DNA of 64,000 nucleotides from Streptomyces eurocidicus (GTDB taxonomy: Bacteria > Actinomycetota > Actinomycetes > Streptomycetales > Streptomycetaceae): assembly GCF_002891295.1 (NCBI RefSeq), contig NZ_LGUI01000004.1, forward strand, positions 62,001 to 126,000. The letters are read 5' to 3'. Under the pieces are notes generated by a model. That model saw only the letters and a program-made list of their open reading frames with translations. It did not search any database and was not told where the DNA came from. Below, in pieces: positions 39,201-64,000 of this stretch. The number at the start of each line of letters is the position of its first letter. The stretch's first letter is position 1. Both the position numbers and the translations under genes were made by a program.

Positions 39201-42200
39201 CGTCCGCGGCTCCGCCGTCAACCAGGACGGCGCGTCCAACGGTCTGACCGCGCCCAACGGCCCGTCCCAGCAGCGCGTCATCCGCCAGGCCCTCGCCAAC
39301 GCCGGCCTGTCGACCGATGACGTGGACGCCGTCGAGGCCCATGGCACCGGCACCGCCCTGGGCGACCCGATCGAGGCCCAGGCCCTGCTCGCGACCTACG
39401 GTCAGGACCGGGCCGGGGAACGACCGCTGATGCTCGGCTCGCTCAAGTCGAACATCGGCCACACCATGGCGGCGGCCGGTGTCGCCGGCGTCATCAAGAT
39501 GGTCATGGCCATGCGCCACGGGGTGCTGCCGCGCTCCCTCCACATCGACGCCCCCTCCTCCCACGTCGACTGGACGGCCGGTGACATCCGGCTCCTCACG
39601 GAGCAGGCCGAGTGGCCGGACACCGGGCGCCCGCGCCGTGCCGCCGTGTCGGCCTTCGGTATCAGCGGCACGAACGCGCACACCATCCTGGAGCAGGCTC
39701 CCGGGGCCGGGGTTCCCGTCGGCCGGGACGAGCCGGGGGTCTCGCCGTCGGCGGTGCCGTGGCCGGTCTCGGCGAAGTCGGAGGCCGCGCTGGCGGCACA
39801 GCTGGAGCAGGTCTCCGCGCTCGCCGGCCTGTCGCCCCTGGACGTCGGGTTCTCGCTGGCGACGGCCAGGGCTCACCTCGAGTACCGTGCGGTCCTGCTG
39901 GCCGGGGACGACGGGGCCGTGGAGGCCGCGCGCGGGCTCGCCGGGGCGGGGAAGCTCGCGGTGCTGTTCTCGGGTCAGGGTGCGCAGCGGGTCGGTATGG
40001 GCCGGGAGCTGTACGCCCGTTTCCCGGTGTTCGCGGAGGCGCTGGACGCGGTGCTGGCGCGCTTCGACGGTGAGCTGCGTGAGGTGATGTTCACCGACAC
40101 CGACGGAGCGCGGCTGGACGAGACCGGTTTCACGCAGCCCGCCCTGTTCGCGGTCGAGGTGGCACTGTTCCGTCTCGTGGAGTCCTGGGGGGTTCGCCCG
40201 GACTTCGTCGCCGGGCACTCCATCGGTGAGATCACGGCGGCCCACGTGGCGGGGGTGTTCTCGTTGGAGGACGCGTGCCGTCTGGTGTCGGCGCGTGCGC
40301 GGCTGATGCAGGCGTTGCCCGCGGGTGGTGCGATGGTGGCTGTGCAGGTCCCGGAGGCCGAGGTGGCCGCGCGGCTCGTCGACGGTGTGTCGATCGCGGC
40401 GGTCAACGGCCCGGAGTCGGTCGTCCTCGCGGGCGACGAGGCTGAGGTTCTGCGTATCGCCGAGGGTTTCGCGGCCGAGGGCCGTAAGACGCGGCGTCTT
40501 TCGGTGAGTCATGCTTTCCACTCGCCGCTGATGGACCCGATGCTGGACGACTTCCGCAAGGTCGCCGAAGAGGTGGTCTACGGAAGCCCCCGCGTTCCGG
40601 TCGTCTCCAACGTGACCGGCGGGCTCGCCACCGAGGAACTCGTGTGCTCGGCGGACTACTGGGTGCGGCACGTCCGGGAGACGGTCCGTTTCGCCGACGG
40701 CGTGCGTGCCCTGGAGGCCGAAGGCGCCTCCGTGTTCCTGGAGCTGGGTCCGGACGGGGTGCTGACGGCCATGGCCCAGCACACCCTGGACGGCACCGCC
40801 CTGGCGGTTCCGGCCCTCCGTAAGGACCGTTCCGAGGAGACCGCCCTCCTCACGGCCCTCGCGCGGCTGTATGCCGCGGGTGTGGACGTGGACTGGGCCG
40901 GGTTCTTCGACGGCACCGGCGCCCGCCGCGTCGACCTCCCCACGTACGCGTTCCAGCACGAGCGGTACTGGCCCGCGCAGGCCGCCCCGGTGGGGGACGT
41001 GTCCGCCGCCGGGCTGACGCCGGCCGGACATCCGCTGCTGGGAGCGGCCGTGTCACTGGCCGACTCCGGCGGGATGCTGTTCACGGGCCGGCTGTCGACG
41101 GTGTCCCAGCCCTGGCTGAAGGACCACACCGTGGACGGGACGGCCGTCTTCCCCGCGGCCGGTTTCCTCGAACTGGCCGTCCGCGCGGGTGACGAGGCGG
41201 GTTGCGACCGCGTCGCCGGACTGACCCTCGGGACACCGCTGGAGCTCACCGACGGCACGGCCTTCGTGACCCAGGTGTGGGTCGGCGCCCCGGACGGGAA
41301 GGGCACCCGGGAGATCCGGTTCTTCTCCCGTCCCGAGGGCGCCCTGGACGGGGTGTGGACGGAGCACGCCACCGGGACGCTCGCCACAGGCGCGCACCGC
41401 ACGGAATTCGGCGCGTCCGCCTGGCCGCCCGCCGGCGCGGCCCCCGTCGAACTGGACCGCTTCTACGACGGGACCGGCCACGGCCCCGCCTTCCAGGGGC
41501 TGCGATCCGCCTGGGTCCGCGGTGACGAGGTGTTCGTCGAGGCCGCGCTCACGGGCGACACCGCCTCCGGCTCCGGGCACTACGGCCTGCACCCCGCACT
41601 GCTCGAAGCGCTCGTCCACGCCGCCGCCTTCTTCGGCACGGGAGACGAGGACCGTATCCCGTACGCCGCCTCCTGGAACGGAGTGTCCCTGCACGCCTCC
41701 GGCGCCTCGTCGGTACGGGCACGGCTCGAGAAGACCGGTGAGGACTCCGTCCGGCTCACGGCGGTCGACGCCGCCGGGGACCCCGTGCTGTCGGCGGAGA
41801 CCGTCACCCTGGGCGTCCCGGCTCCCGTCACCGGACACCGGCGCGAGCCGCTGCTGCGGCTGGAATGGGTGCCCGCCCCGGAGGCGGAGGCGGCACCGGA
41901 CGTACGGAGCCTGTTCCTCGACCCCCTCGGGGCCGCGTCACTGGCCGACGTCACCGATGTCCCGGACTTCGTCGTGGTTCCCGTGCGCACCGCGGACGAC
42001 GACGTCCCGACGGCCGTGCGCGAGGCGACGGGGCAGGCCCTGGGCCTGCTCCAGGAGTGGCTCACCGACCAGCGCTTCAGCGCTTCGCGACTGGTGTTCG
42101 TGACGCGGGGCGCGCTCTCCGGTGACGACCTCGCCGCCGCCGCTGTCTGGGGCCTGGTGCGCTCGGCGCACGCGGAGCAGCCCGGCCGGGTCCTCCTGGC

Positions 42201-44361
42201 GGACCTGGACGACAGCGCCGACCTGACGGAATTCCTCGCCAAGCTGCCGGCCCTGACGGCCTCCGACGACGCGCAGTTCGCCGTCCGCGAGGGCGTGGTG
42301 CGTGTCGGACGGCTGGCCTGGCTGCCCGCCGCCACCGGCCCGCGCCGGCCGGCGTGGGACCCCGAGGGAACCGTCCTCGTCACCGGCGCCACCGGCGCGC
42401 TGGGCGGACACCTCGCCCGGTGGCTGGCCGCCAACGGCACCCGGCACCTGCTGCTCGTCAGCCGTCGTGGTCCGGCGGCCCCCGGCGCGGCCGGACTCGC
42501 CGACGAACTCAGGGAACTGGGCGCACTCCCCACCGTGGAGGCGTGCGACACGACGGACCGGGACGCGCTCGACGCCCTCCTGGCGGGCATCCCCGCGGAG
42601 CACCCGCTGACCGCGGTCGTCCACCTGGCCGGTGTCCTCGACGACGGCATGGTGACCTCCCTGGACCCCGAGCGGCTGCCCCTCGTGCTGAGCCCGAAGG
42701 CGGACGCCGCCTGGCACCTGCACGAAGCCACCAAGGGCCTCGACCTGGCCGCGTTCATCATGTTCTCGTCCATCTCCGGAGTGCTCGGCGCCCCGGGCGT
42801 GGCCAACTACGCGGCCGCGAACGCCTTCCTGGACGGCCTGGCCCTGCACCGGACCTCGCTGGGCCTGCCCGGCCAGGCGCAGGCATGGGGCCACTGGGCG
42901 CTGGAGGACGGTATGGCGGGCAAGGTGACCGAGACCGCCGTGCAGCGCATGAGGGCCGGCGGACTGGCGCCGGTCACCGTCGAACAGGGCATGGCGTCGT
43001 TCGACACCGCCCTCGGCCTCGCCGAGCCGAACGTGGTGGCCCTGGGCGAGTTCAGCACGCCGCCCGGCGGACAGGTGGACGTGCCTCCGCCGTACCGCGG
43101 ACTGGTCCGTTGGAGCCGGCGCTCCGCGGCGAACACCGTGAGCGTGTCCGCCGCGCCGGACACCTTCGTCCAGCGGCTGCGAGAGGCACCGGAGGCCGAC
43201 CGGGACCGCCGGATCGTCGACATGGTCCGCGCGGAGGCGGCCGGCGTCCTCGGCCACGCCTCGGCCGACGCCGTGGAGGCCCACCGGGACTTCTTCGAGC
43301 TGGGCTTCGACTCGCTGACCTCGGTCGAACTCCGCAACCGGATCGCCTCGGTCACCGGGCTGCAGCTGCCCGCGACCGTCGTCTTCGACAACAGGAACCC
43401 CGAGAACCTCGCCGCCTGGCTGCGCAGCGAACTCGCCGCGCAGCCGGGCCCGGACGGCGCCCTGTCCGGCGGGGAGCTCAGGGGCCCGGCCGCGGGCCAG
43501 GAGATCGACTCGCTGGAGCGGCTGTTCCTCGACGCCATGGAGATCGGCAGGATCCAGGAGGCCCAGGTCATGCTGAGGTCCCTGAGCGCTCTCCGCCCGA
43601 GCTTCGAGAACGCGGCCGAGCTGGAGGACCTGCCGCTGCCGACCACGCTCGCCGAGGGCTCCGGCACACCGCGGCTGATCTGCATCAGCACGCCCACCGC
43701 CAACGGCGGAGTCCACGAGTACGTCAGGTTCGCCGCGCACTTCCGGGGCGAGCGCCACGTCTGCGCGGTGCCACTGGTCGGCTTCGCGGCGGGGGAGCGG
43801 CTGCCGGCCAACCCCGAGACCGGGGTCAGGGTCATCGCGGAGAGCGCGCTGCGCGCGAGCGACGGCGAGCCCTTCGTCCTGGTCGGCCACTCCTCCGGCG
43901 GGTCGCTCGCCTACGCGGCCGCCGGCCTGCTGGAGAACACCTGGGGGATCAAGCCCACGGCCGTGGTGCTGCTGGACACCCTCAGCATCCGGCACGACCG
44001 GAACGAGGACATCGACTACGCCGGTCTGATGCGGCAGAACTTCCTGGTCGACGAGGTCTCCCCGGTGCGGATGACGAACTCCCGGCTGTCCGCCATGGGA
44101 CGGTGGATGGGCCTGCTGAACCGGGTCGACGTGCAGCACACGACGGCCCCCGTGCTCAACCTCCAGGCGCTGCGGCAGCACGCCGGGGTTGAGTCCGCCC
44201 CGGCCGGTGCCGAGGGCTCCGGCGGTGAGGAGCTGAGCTCCCTGATTCCGTCGGCCGACATCCGCAGGGTCGACGCGGACCACCTCTCGATCGTCAAGGC
44301 GGACGCCGGACTGGCGGCGGAGGCGGTGGAGAACTGGCTCGACTCCGTCACGGGAGCGTGA
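33199..44361 (+). CDS. Two-module type I PKS with terminal thioesterase (inferred modules 12-13)
   Basis: 3720 residues; last elongation steps and macrolactone release. N-terminal docking helix 1-33. Module 12: KS ~34-458, AT ~546-887 (malonyl), DH ~902-1168 with catalytic His replaced by Asn (residue 934), KR ~1363-1560 with a broken NADPH loop and Lys, Tyr and Asn lost, ACP serine 1682. Module 13: KS ~1741-2165, AT ~2253-2594 (malonyl), DH ~2611-2874 with catalytic Asp replaced by Glu (2803), active B-type KR ~3056-3245, ACP serine 3372. TE ~3468-3719 with Ser 3565, Asp 3593, His 3695. Predicted outcome: C5 ketone, C3 hydroxyl (or C2=C3 if the DH still works), lactonisation onto C27-OH. The terminal TE and the hairpin 18 nt after the stop mark the end of this transcription unit. 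Compared with PimS3/PimS4 (one module each), two terminal modules are fused here. Confidence 0.97.
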   Translation: MPNDKKLVDYLKWVTNDLHQTRQRLQEAESAKQEPIAIVGMSCRLPGGVRSPEQLWQLLSDGRDGISAFPTDRGWNLDILGGDGGGSSATAEGGFLDAAAFDADFFGISPREAVAMDPQQRLLLETSWEALERAGIDPVSLKGSRTGVFVGTSGVDYINAVLNSREDIEGHGSTGLAGSILSGRLSYSFGLEGPAVTVDTACSSSLVSLHLAAHALRTGECSLALVGGVTVMSTPMSFAGFTRQGGLASNGRCKPFSDDADGTGWSEGVGIVVVERLSDARRNGHEILAVVRGSAVNQDGASNGLMAPNGPSQQRVIQQALAGAGLTASDVDAVEAHGTGTTLGDPIEAQALLATYGQGRDPERPLLLGSVKSNLGHTQAAAGAAGLIKMVLALRHGVLPKTLYADTPSSHVDWSAGAVELLTEAQEWPKADRPWRAGVSSFGISGTNAHVIIEQAPAEEPGEPEETEPKTVPSAVPWPVSARSEEALAAQLAQVSSLTGASPLDLGFSLATTRAHLEHRAVLLSEGDEVVEVARGYAEDTTGNVAVLFSGQGAQRVGMGRELYARFPVFAEALDAVLAHFDGELREVMFTDTDAERLDETGFTQPALFAVEVALFRLVESWGVRPDFVAGHSIGEITAAHVAGVFSLEDACALVSARARLMQALPVGGAMVAVQAPEAEVAARLVDGVSIAAVNGPESVVLAGDEAEVLRIAEGFAAEGRKTRRLSVSHAFHSPLMDPMLDDFRRVVEGLSFESPRIPLVSNVTGGLATDELVRSADYWVRHVRETVRFADGVRALEAEGASVFLELGPDGVLTAMAQHTLDDTALAVSALRADRSEETALLTALARLHTAGVGVDWAAWFAGTGAHRADLPTYPFQHERYWPRPALTGDVTGAGLMPAEHPLLGAMLALADSGEVVFTGRLSAQTSPWLTDNVLGGNVLFPATGFLELAMRAGDQVGCGRVEEFVLLTPLVLEETTATRVQVQVGAPDAAGARTITVHSCPDGAPGEEWVQHAHGTLTTGERVAAFGPESWPPRNAVVVDLEGFYDGTGYGPAFQGLRSVWQREDEVFVEVALPGDVSGEAGAFGIHPALLDAVLQAHRMAGVGGADDLMLPFAWRGVSLHAAGASVVRARVARTAEDSVSIAAVDVDGAPVLSAETLVLRRPSATDPVTARPGAGRDALLSLAWVPAPEVPSAEPRCVSLGADELGVGASVASLADLTGDEDLVVVSVSGTGDDVPAAAHELTARVLDLLGERTGRELPAGSRLVFVTRGAVSADEGEPVRDLAAAAVWGLVRSAQSENPGRIALLDLQDGGPAEVLADLPGLLVTGDDQFVVRDGAVRVPRLVRTAPAGETAPAEPRAWDPKGTVLITGATDGPGRDLARHLVTERGVRHLLLAGRGGAQASGAGELAAELAALGAEADVLACDPADRAALAAAVAAIPAAHPLTAVVHTERVLDAESAVASLTPERLSAVLRPAVDAAWHLHEVTKDLDLAAFVLYSSVSGVLGTAGQGDHAAGGVFLDALARHRAAHGLAAQSLAWGARATDDRSAVPPTDPWQSTPLGVRPLSAEQGLALFDAATATAGSHLVPLGPIAPGTRDRGTVPPVLRSLVKGGRRTAAGTAGGAAAAARLVQRLTELTGDERNAFAADLVRTEAAAVLGHASVKAIDTRRDFNDLGFDSLTAVELRNRLSTATGLRLPATLVFDYPNPTVLADHLVAVLLDEHGEVRAPVATTADAGDPVVIVGMACRLPGGVASPEDLWRLVADGRDGISDFPTDRGWDLATLLGGAEGDQGRSAASQGGFLYGLGDFDAPFFGISPREAMAMDPQQRLMLETTWEAIERAGIDPTSLRGTETGVFVGTSGSDYGSILLNSGEDVEAHASTGLASSVLSGRLSYTFGLEGPALTVDTACSSSLVSLHLATHALRTGECSLALAGGVTLMSTPMSISGFSRQGALSTDGRCKAFSDSADGTSWAEGVGVLVLERLSDARRNGHEILAVVRGSAVNQDGASNGLTAPNGPSQQRVIRQALANAGLSTDDVDAVEAHGTGTALGDPIEAQALLATYGQDRAGERPLMLGSLKSNIGHTMAAAGVAGVIKMVMAMRHGVLPRSLHIDAPSSHVDWTAGDIRLLTEQAEWPDTGRPRRAAVSAFGISGTNAHTILEQAPGAGVPVGRDEPGVSPSAVPWPVSAKSEAALAAQLEQVSALAGLSPLDVGFSLATARAHLEYRAVLLAGDDGAVEAARGLAGAGKLAVLFSGQGAQRVGMGRELYARFPVFAEALDAVLARFDGELREVMFTDTDGARLDETGFTQPALFAVEVALFRLVESWGVRPDFVAGHSIGEITAAHVAGVFSLEDACRLVSARARLMQALPAGGAMVAVQVPEAEVAARLVDGVSIAAVNGPESVVLAGDEAEVLRIAEGFAAEGRKTRRLSVSHAFHSPLMDPMLDDFRKVAEEVVYGSPRVPVVSNVTGGLATEELVCSADYWVRHVRETVRFADGVRALEAEGASVFLELGPDGVLTAMAQHTLDGTALAVPALRKDRSEETALLTALARLYAAGVDVDWAGFFDGTGARRVDLPTYAFQHERYWPAQAAPVGDVSAAGLTPAGHPLLGAAVSLADSGGMLFTGRLSTVSQPWLKDHTVDGTAVFPAAGFLELAVRAGDEAGCDRVAGLTLGTPLELTDGTAFVTQVWVGAPDGKGTREIRFFSRPEGALDGVWTEHATGTLATGAHRTEFGASAWPPAGAAPVELDRFYDGTGHGPAFQGLRSAWVRGDEVFVEAALTGDTASGSGHYGLHPALLEALVHAAAFFGTGDEDRIPYAASWNGVSLHASGASSVRARLEKTGEDSVRLTAVDAAGDPVLSAETVTLGVPAPVTGHRREPLLRLEWVPAPEAEAAPDVRSLFLDPLGAASLADVTDVPDFVVVPVRTADDDVPTAVREATGQALGLLQEWLTDQRFSASRLVFVTRGALSGDDLAAAAVWGLVRSAHAEQPGRVLLADLDDSADLTEFLAKLPALTASDDAQFAVREGVVRVGRLAWLPAATGPRRPAWDPEGTVLVTGATGALGGHLARWLAANGTRHLLLVSRRGPAAPGAAGLADELRELGALPTVEACDTTDRDALDALLAGIPAEHPLTAVVHLAGVLDDGMVTSLDPERLPLVLSPKADAAWHLHEATKGLDLAAFIMFSSISGVLGAPGVANYAAANAFLDGLALHRTSLGLPGQAQAWGHWALEDGMAGKVTETAVQRMRAGGLAPVTVEQGMASFDTALGLAEPNVVALGEFSTPPGGQVDVPPPYRGLVRWSRRSAANTVSVSAAPDTFVQRLREAPEADRDRRIVDMVRAEAAGVLGHASADAVEAHRDFFELGFDSLTSVELRNRIASVTGLQLPATVVFDNRNPENLAAWLRSELAAQPGPDGALSGGELRGPAAGQEIDSLERLFLDAMEIGRIQEAQVMLRSLSALRPSFENAAELEDLPLPTTLAEGSGTPRLICISTPTANGGVHEYVRFAAHFRGERHVCAVPLVGFAAGERLPANPETGVRVIAESALRASDGEPFVLVGHSSGGSLAYAAAGLLENTWGIKPTAVVLLDTLSIRHDRNEDIDYAGLMRQNFLVDEVSPVRMTNSRLSAMGRWMGLLNRVDVQHTTAPVLNLQALRQHAGVESAPAGAEGSGGEELSSLIPSADIRRVDADHLSIVKADAGLAAEAVENWLDSVTGA
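33298..38400 (+). other. PKS module 12: KS-AT(malonyl)-DH(inactive)-KR(inactive)-ACP, ketone-forming
   Basis: KS Cys 33802-33804; AT serine 35095-35097, HAFH 35386-35397 (malonyl). DH spans 35902-36700: the HxxxGxxxxP motif reads [11 protein letters not shown], with His replaced by Asn at 35998-36000, although YGP and the Asp (36478-36480) remain. KR spans 37285-37880: NADPH loop TGATDGPG (37312-37335), LDD region changed to LDAES (37570-37584), Lys to Ala (37633-37635), Tyr to His (37744-37746), Asn to Gly (37756-37758). ACP serine 38242-38244 is intact. Both reductive domains should be silent, leaving a beta-ketone (predicted C5). There is no ER between DH and KR. Confidence 0.92.
34837..35569 (+). 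repeat. AT-domain direct repeat, copy 2 (module 12)
   Basis: Near-identical to 28423-29155 (offset 6414) and, up to about 35435, to 39961-40559 (offset 5124). This copy is unusually rich in G- and T-ending codons compared with the C-ending bias of the modules in the first gene. Confidence 0.85.
39961..40559 (+). repeat. AT-domain direct repeat, copy 3 (module 13)
   Basis: Near-identical to 34837-35435 (offset 5124) and 28423-29021. Similarity to these copies drops just after HAFH; further on the sequence instead matches the module 9 AT. Confidence 0.85.
40735..40938 (+). repeat. AT 3'-end direct repeat, copy 2 (module 13)
   Basis: Partner of 19787-19990. The module 13 AT therefore looks mosaic: 5' part like modules 11 and 12, 3' part like module 9. 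Confidence 0.75.
43600..44358 (+). other. C-terminal thioesterase domain
   Basis: Alpha/beta-hydrolase TE after the last ACP and a linker of about 70 residues. GHSSGG holds the nucleophile Ser (43891-43893), LLDTL the Asp (43975-43977), and DADHLSI the His (44281-44283). As in polyene and macrolide PKSs, it should cyclise the full-length chain onto the hydroxyl made in module 1. Confidence 0.95.
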
Positions 44362-44378
44362 CGGCGACGCGGTGAGAC

Positions 44379-44419
44379 ACGCCACGGCGGGCGGCCCCCC
44401 AGGCCGCCCGCCGTGGCGT
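44379..44419 (+). terminator. Strong hairpin terminator between the TE gene and the next PKS gene
   Basis: Perfect 18-bp inverted repeat (44379-44396 with 44402-44419) around a 5-nt loop CCCCA, followed by TTT. It lies 18 nt after the stop codon at 44359-44361. The stem is mostly G/C, as usual in Streptomyces, and should end the transcript of the first three genes and insulate the following promoter. Confidence 0.9.
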
Positions 44420-44483
44420 TTGCCGACCGCCGGAGCCCCCGGGCCGTGCGGTGCGTACGCGCACGTCACCAGGGAGACCAGCT

Positions 44484-44499
44484 CTAGGGAAACCCGCAG
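44484..44499 (+). promoter_or_regulatory. Candidate PAS-LuxR (PimM/AmphRIV/NysRIV-type) operator
   Basis: CTAGGGAAACCCGCAG matches 14 of 16 positions of the PimM-type consensus as I recall it, CTVGGGAWWTCCCBAG; the mismatches are C for T at position 10 and G for C at position 13. It lies 97 nt before the ATG at 44597. GAGGAT at 44512-44517 could serve as a -10 box, with the -35 region overlapping the operator, the arrangement known for PimM-activated promoters. The pimaricin counterpart pimS1 is a known PimM target. The consensus match is seen; binding is inference. Confidence 0.6.
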
Positions 44500-44579
44500 T
44501 CCGCCTTGAACGAGGATGGCCGTGAAAATGGGTCAGACGTGAGTGTCGACGCTCTGTGCCCCAGGTCCGGCATTCCACT

Positions 44580-44585
44580 GAGGGG
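44580..44585 (+). promoter_or_regulatory. Ribosome binding site of the early-module PKS gene
   Basis: GAGGGG lies 11 nt before the ATG at 44597. An in-frame TGA at 44579-44581 sits directly upstream, so translation cannot begin earlier; this fixes the start. Confidence 0.7.
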
Positions 44586-44596
44586 TTGGCTTCCTG

Positions 44597-64000
<19,404 letters not shown>

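Larger units (their letters stand above)
38419..43450 (+). other. PKS module 13: KS-AT(malonyl)-DH(altered)-KR(B)-ACP
   Basis: KS Cys 38935-38937; AT serine 40219-40221, HAFH 40510-40521 (malonyl). DH spans 41029-41820: His in [11 protein letters not shown] (41125-41127) is intact, but the DxxxH aspartate is Glu (41605-41607, LLEALVH) and the YGP tyrosine is His (41479-41481). The KR has TGATGALG (42382-42405), LDD (42637-42645) and Tyr 42808-42810, with a Pro five residues before it: active B-type. ACP serine 43312-43314. Most likely product is a 3-hydroxyacyl thioester; a weakly active DH would instead give a 2,3-enoyl chain. Confidence 0.88.
44362..44596 (+). other. Intergenic region (235 nt) between the TE gene and the early-module PKS gene
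   Basis: Holds, in order, the hairpin terminator, the candidate PAS-LuxR operator, a possible -10 box and the ribosome binding site. No convincing small gene: the short open frame from 44506 runs out of frame into the KS and lacks a good start context. Confidence 0.7.

Noticed and set aside
40219..40521. Ethylmalonyl-specific AT in module 13, expected if the product were rimocidin itself
   Set aside because: The AT has GHSIGE and HAFH and is nearly identical to the malonyl ATs of modules 11 and 12.

Overview
The window is a stretch of GC-rich actinomycete DNA, almost certainly Streptomyces (G/C at nearly all third codon positions, PKS families and docking domains of that genus). It is almost wholly filled by four co-directional (+) genes for a cis-AT type I modular polyketide synthase of the glycosylated polyene macrolide kind. 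Thirteen modules are visible, the first and last cut by the window edges.

Layout. (1) 2..26761: 3' part of a giant PKS with modules AT-DH-KR-ACP (its KS lies outside), KS-AT-KR-ACP, KS-AT(methylmalonyl)-KR-ACP, KS-AT-KR-ACP, KS-AT-KR(dead)-ACP and KS-AT-KR-ACP. This is the order known from AmphI, NysI and PimS2. (2) 26773..33162: one fully reducing module, KS-AT-DH-ER-KR-ACP. (3) 33199..44361: two modules plus a C-terminal thioesterase. In the first, DH and KR have both lost catalytic residues; in the second, the DH aspartate is Glu. (4) 44362..44596: the only real intergenic region, with a strong terminator hairpin and a candidate PAS-LuxR (PimM-type) operator. (5) 44597..>64000: a PKS starting KS-AT-KR-ACP, followed by three KS-AT-DH-KR-(ACP) modules, the layout of PimS1.

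Inferred assembly order: gene 4 (modules 1-4), gene 1 (5-10), gene 2 (11), gene 3 (12-13, release). This assumes that the first visible module of gene 1 is its N-terminal one and that gene 4 ends with module 4. With an acetate starter, the read-out is a 28-membered macrolactone. It has a C18-C25 tetraene, C17-OH (usual mycosamine site), a C14 methyl (usually oxidised to COOH), C15-OH closing a hemiketal on a C11 ketone, C13-OH, C9-OH, a C7 methylene, a C5 ketone, C3-OH (if the altered DH is silent), and no alkyl group on C2. This resembles rimocidin/CE-108 tetraenes without their C2 ethyl group. With C14-COOH and mycosamine it would be C35H53NO14 by my count. Loading module, P450s, sugar genes, transporters and regulators are not in the window.

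The most informative signals are the inactivated reductive domains, near-identical AT/DH/KR tracts that show recent recombination between modules, KS sequence types that track the incoming substrate, and the operator upstream of gene 4. I saw no tRNA, rRNA, CRISPR array, insertion sequence or non-PKS gene.
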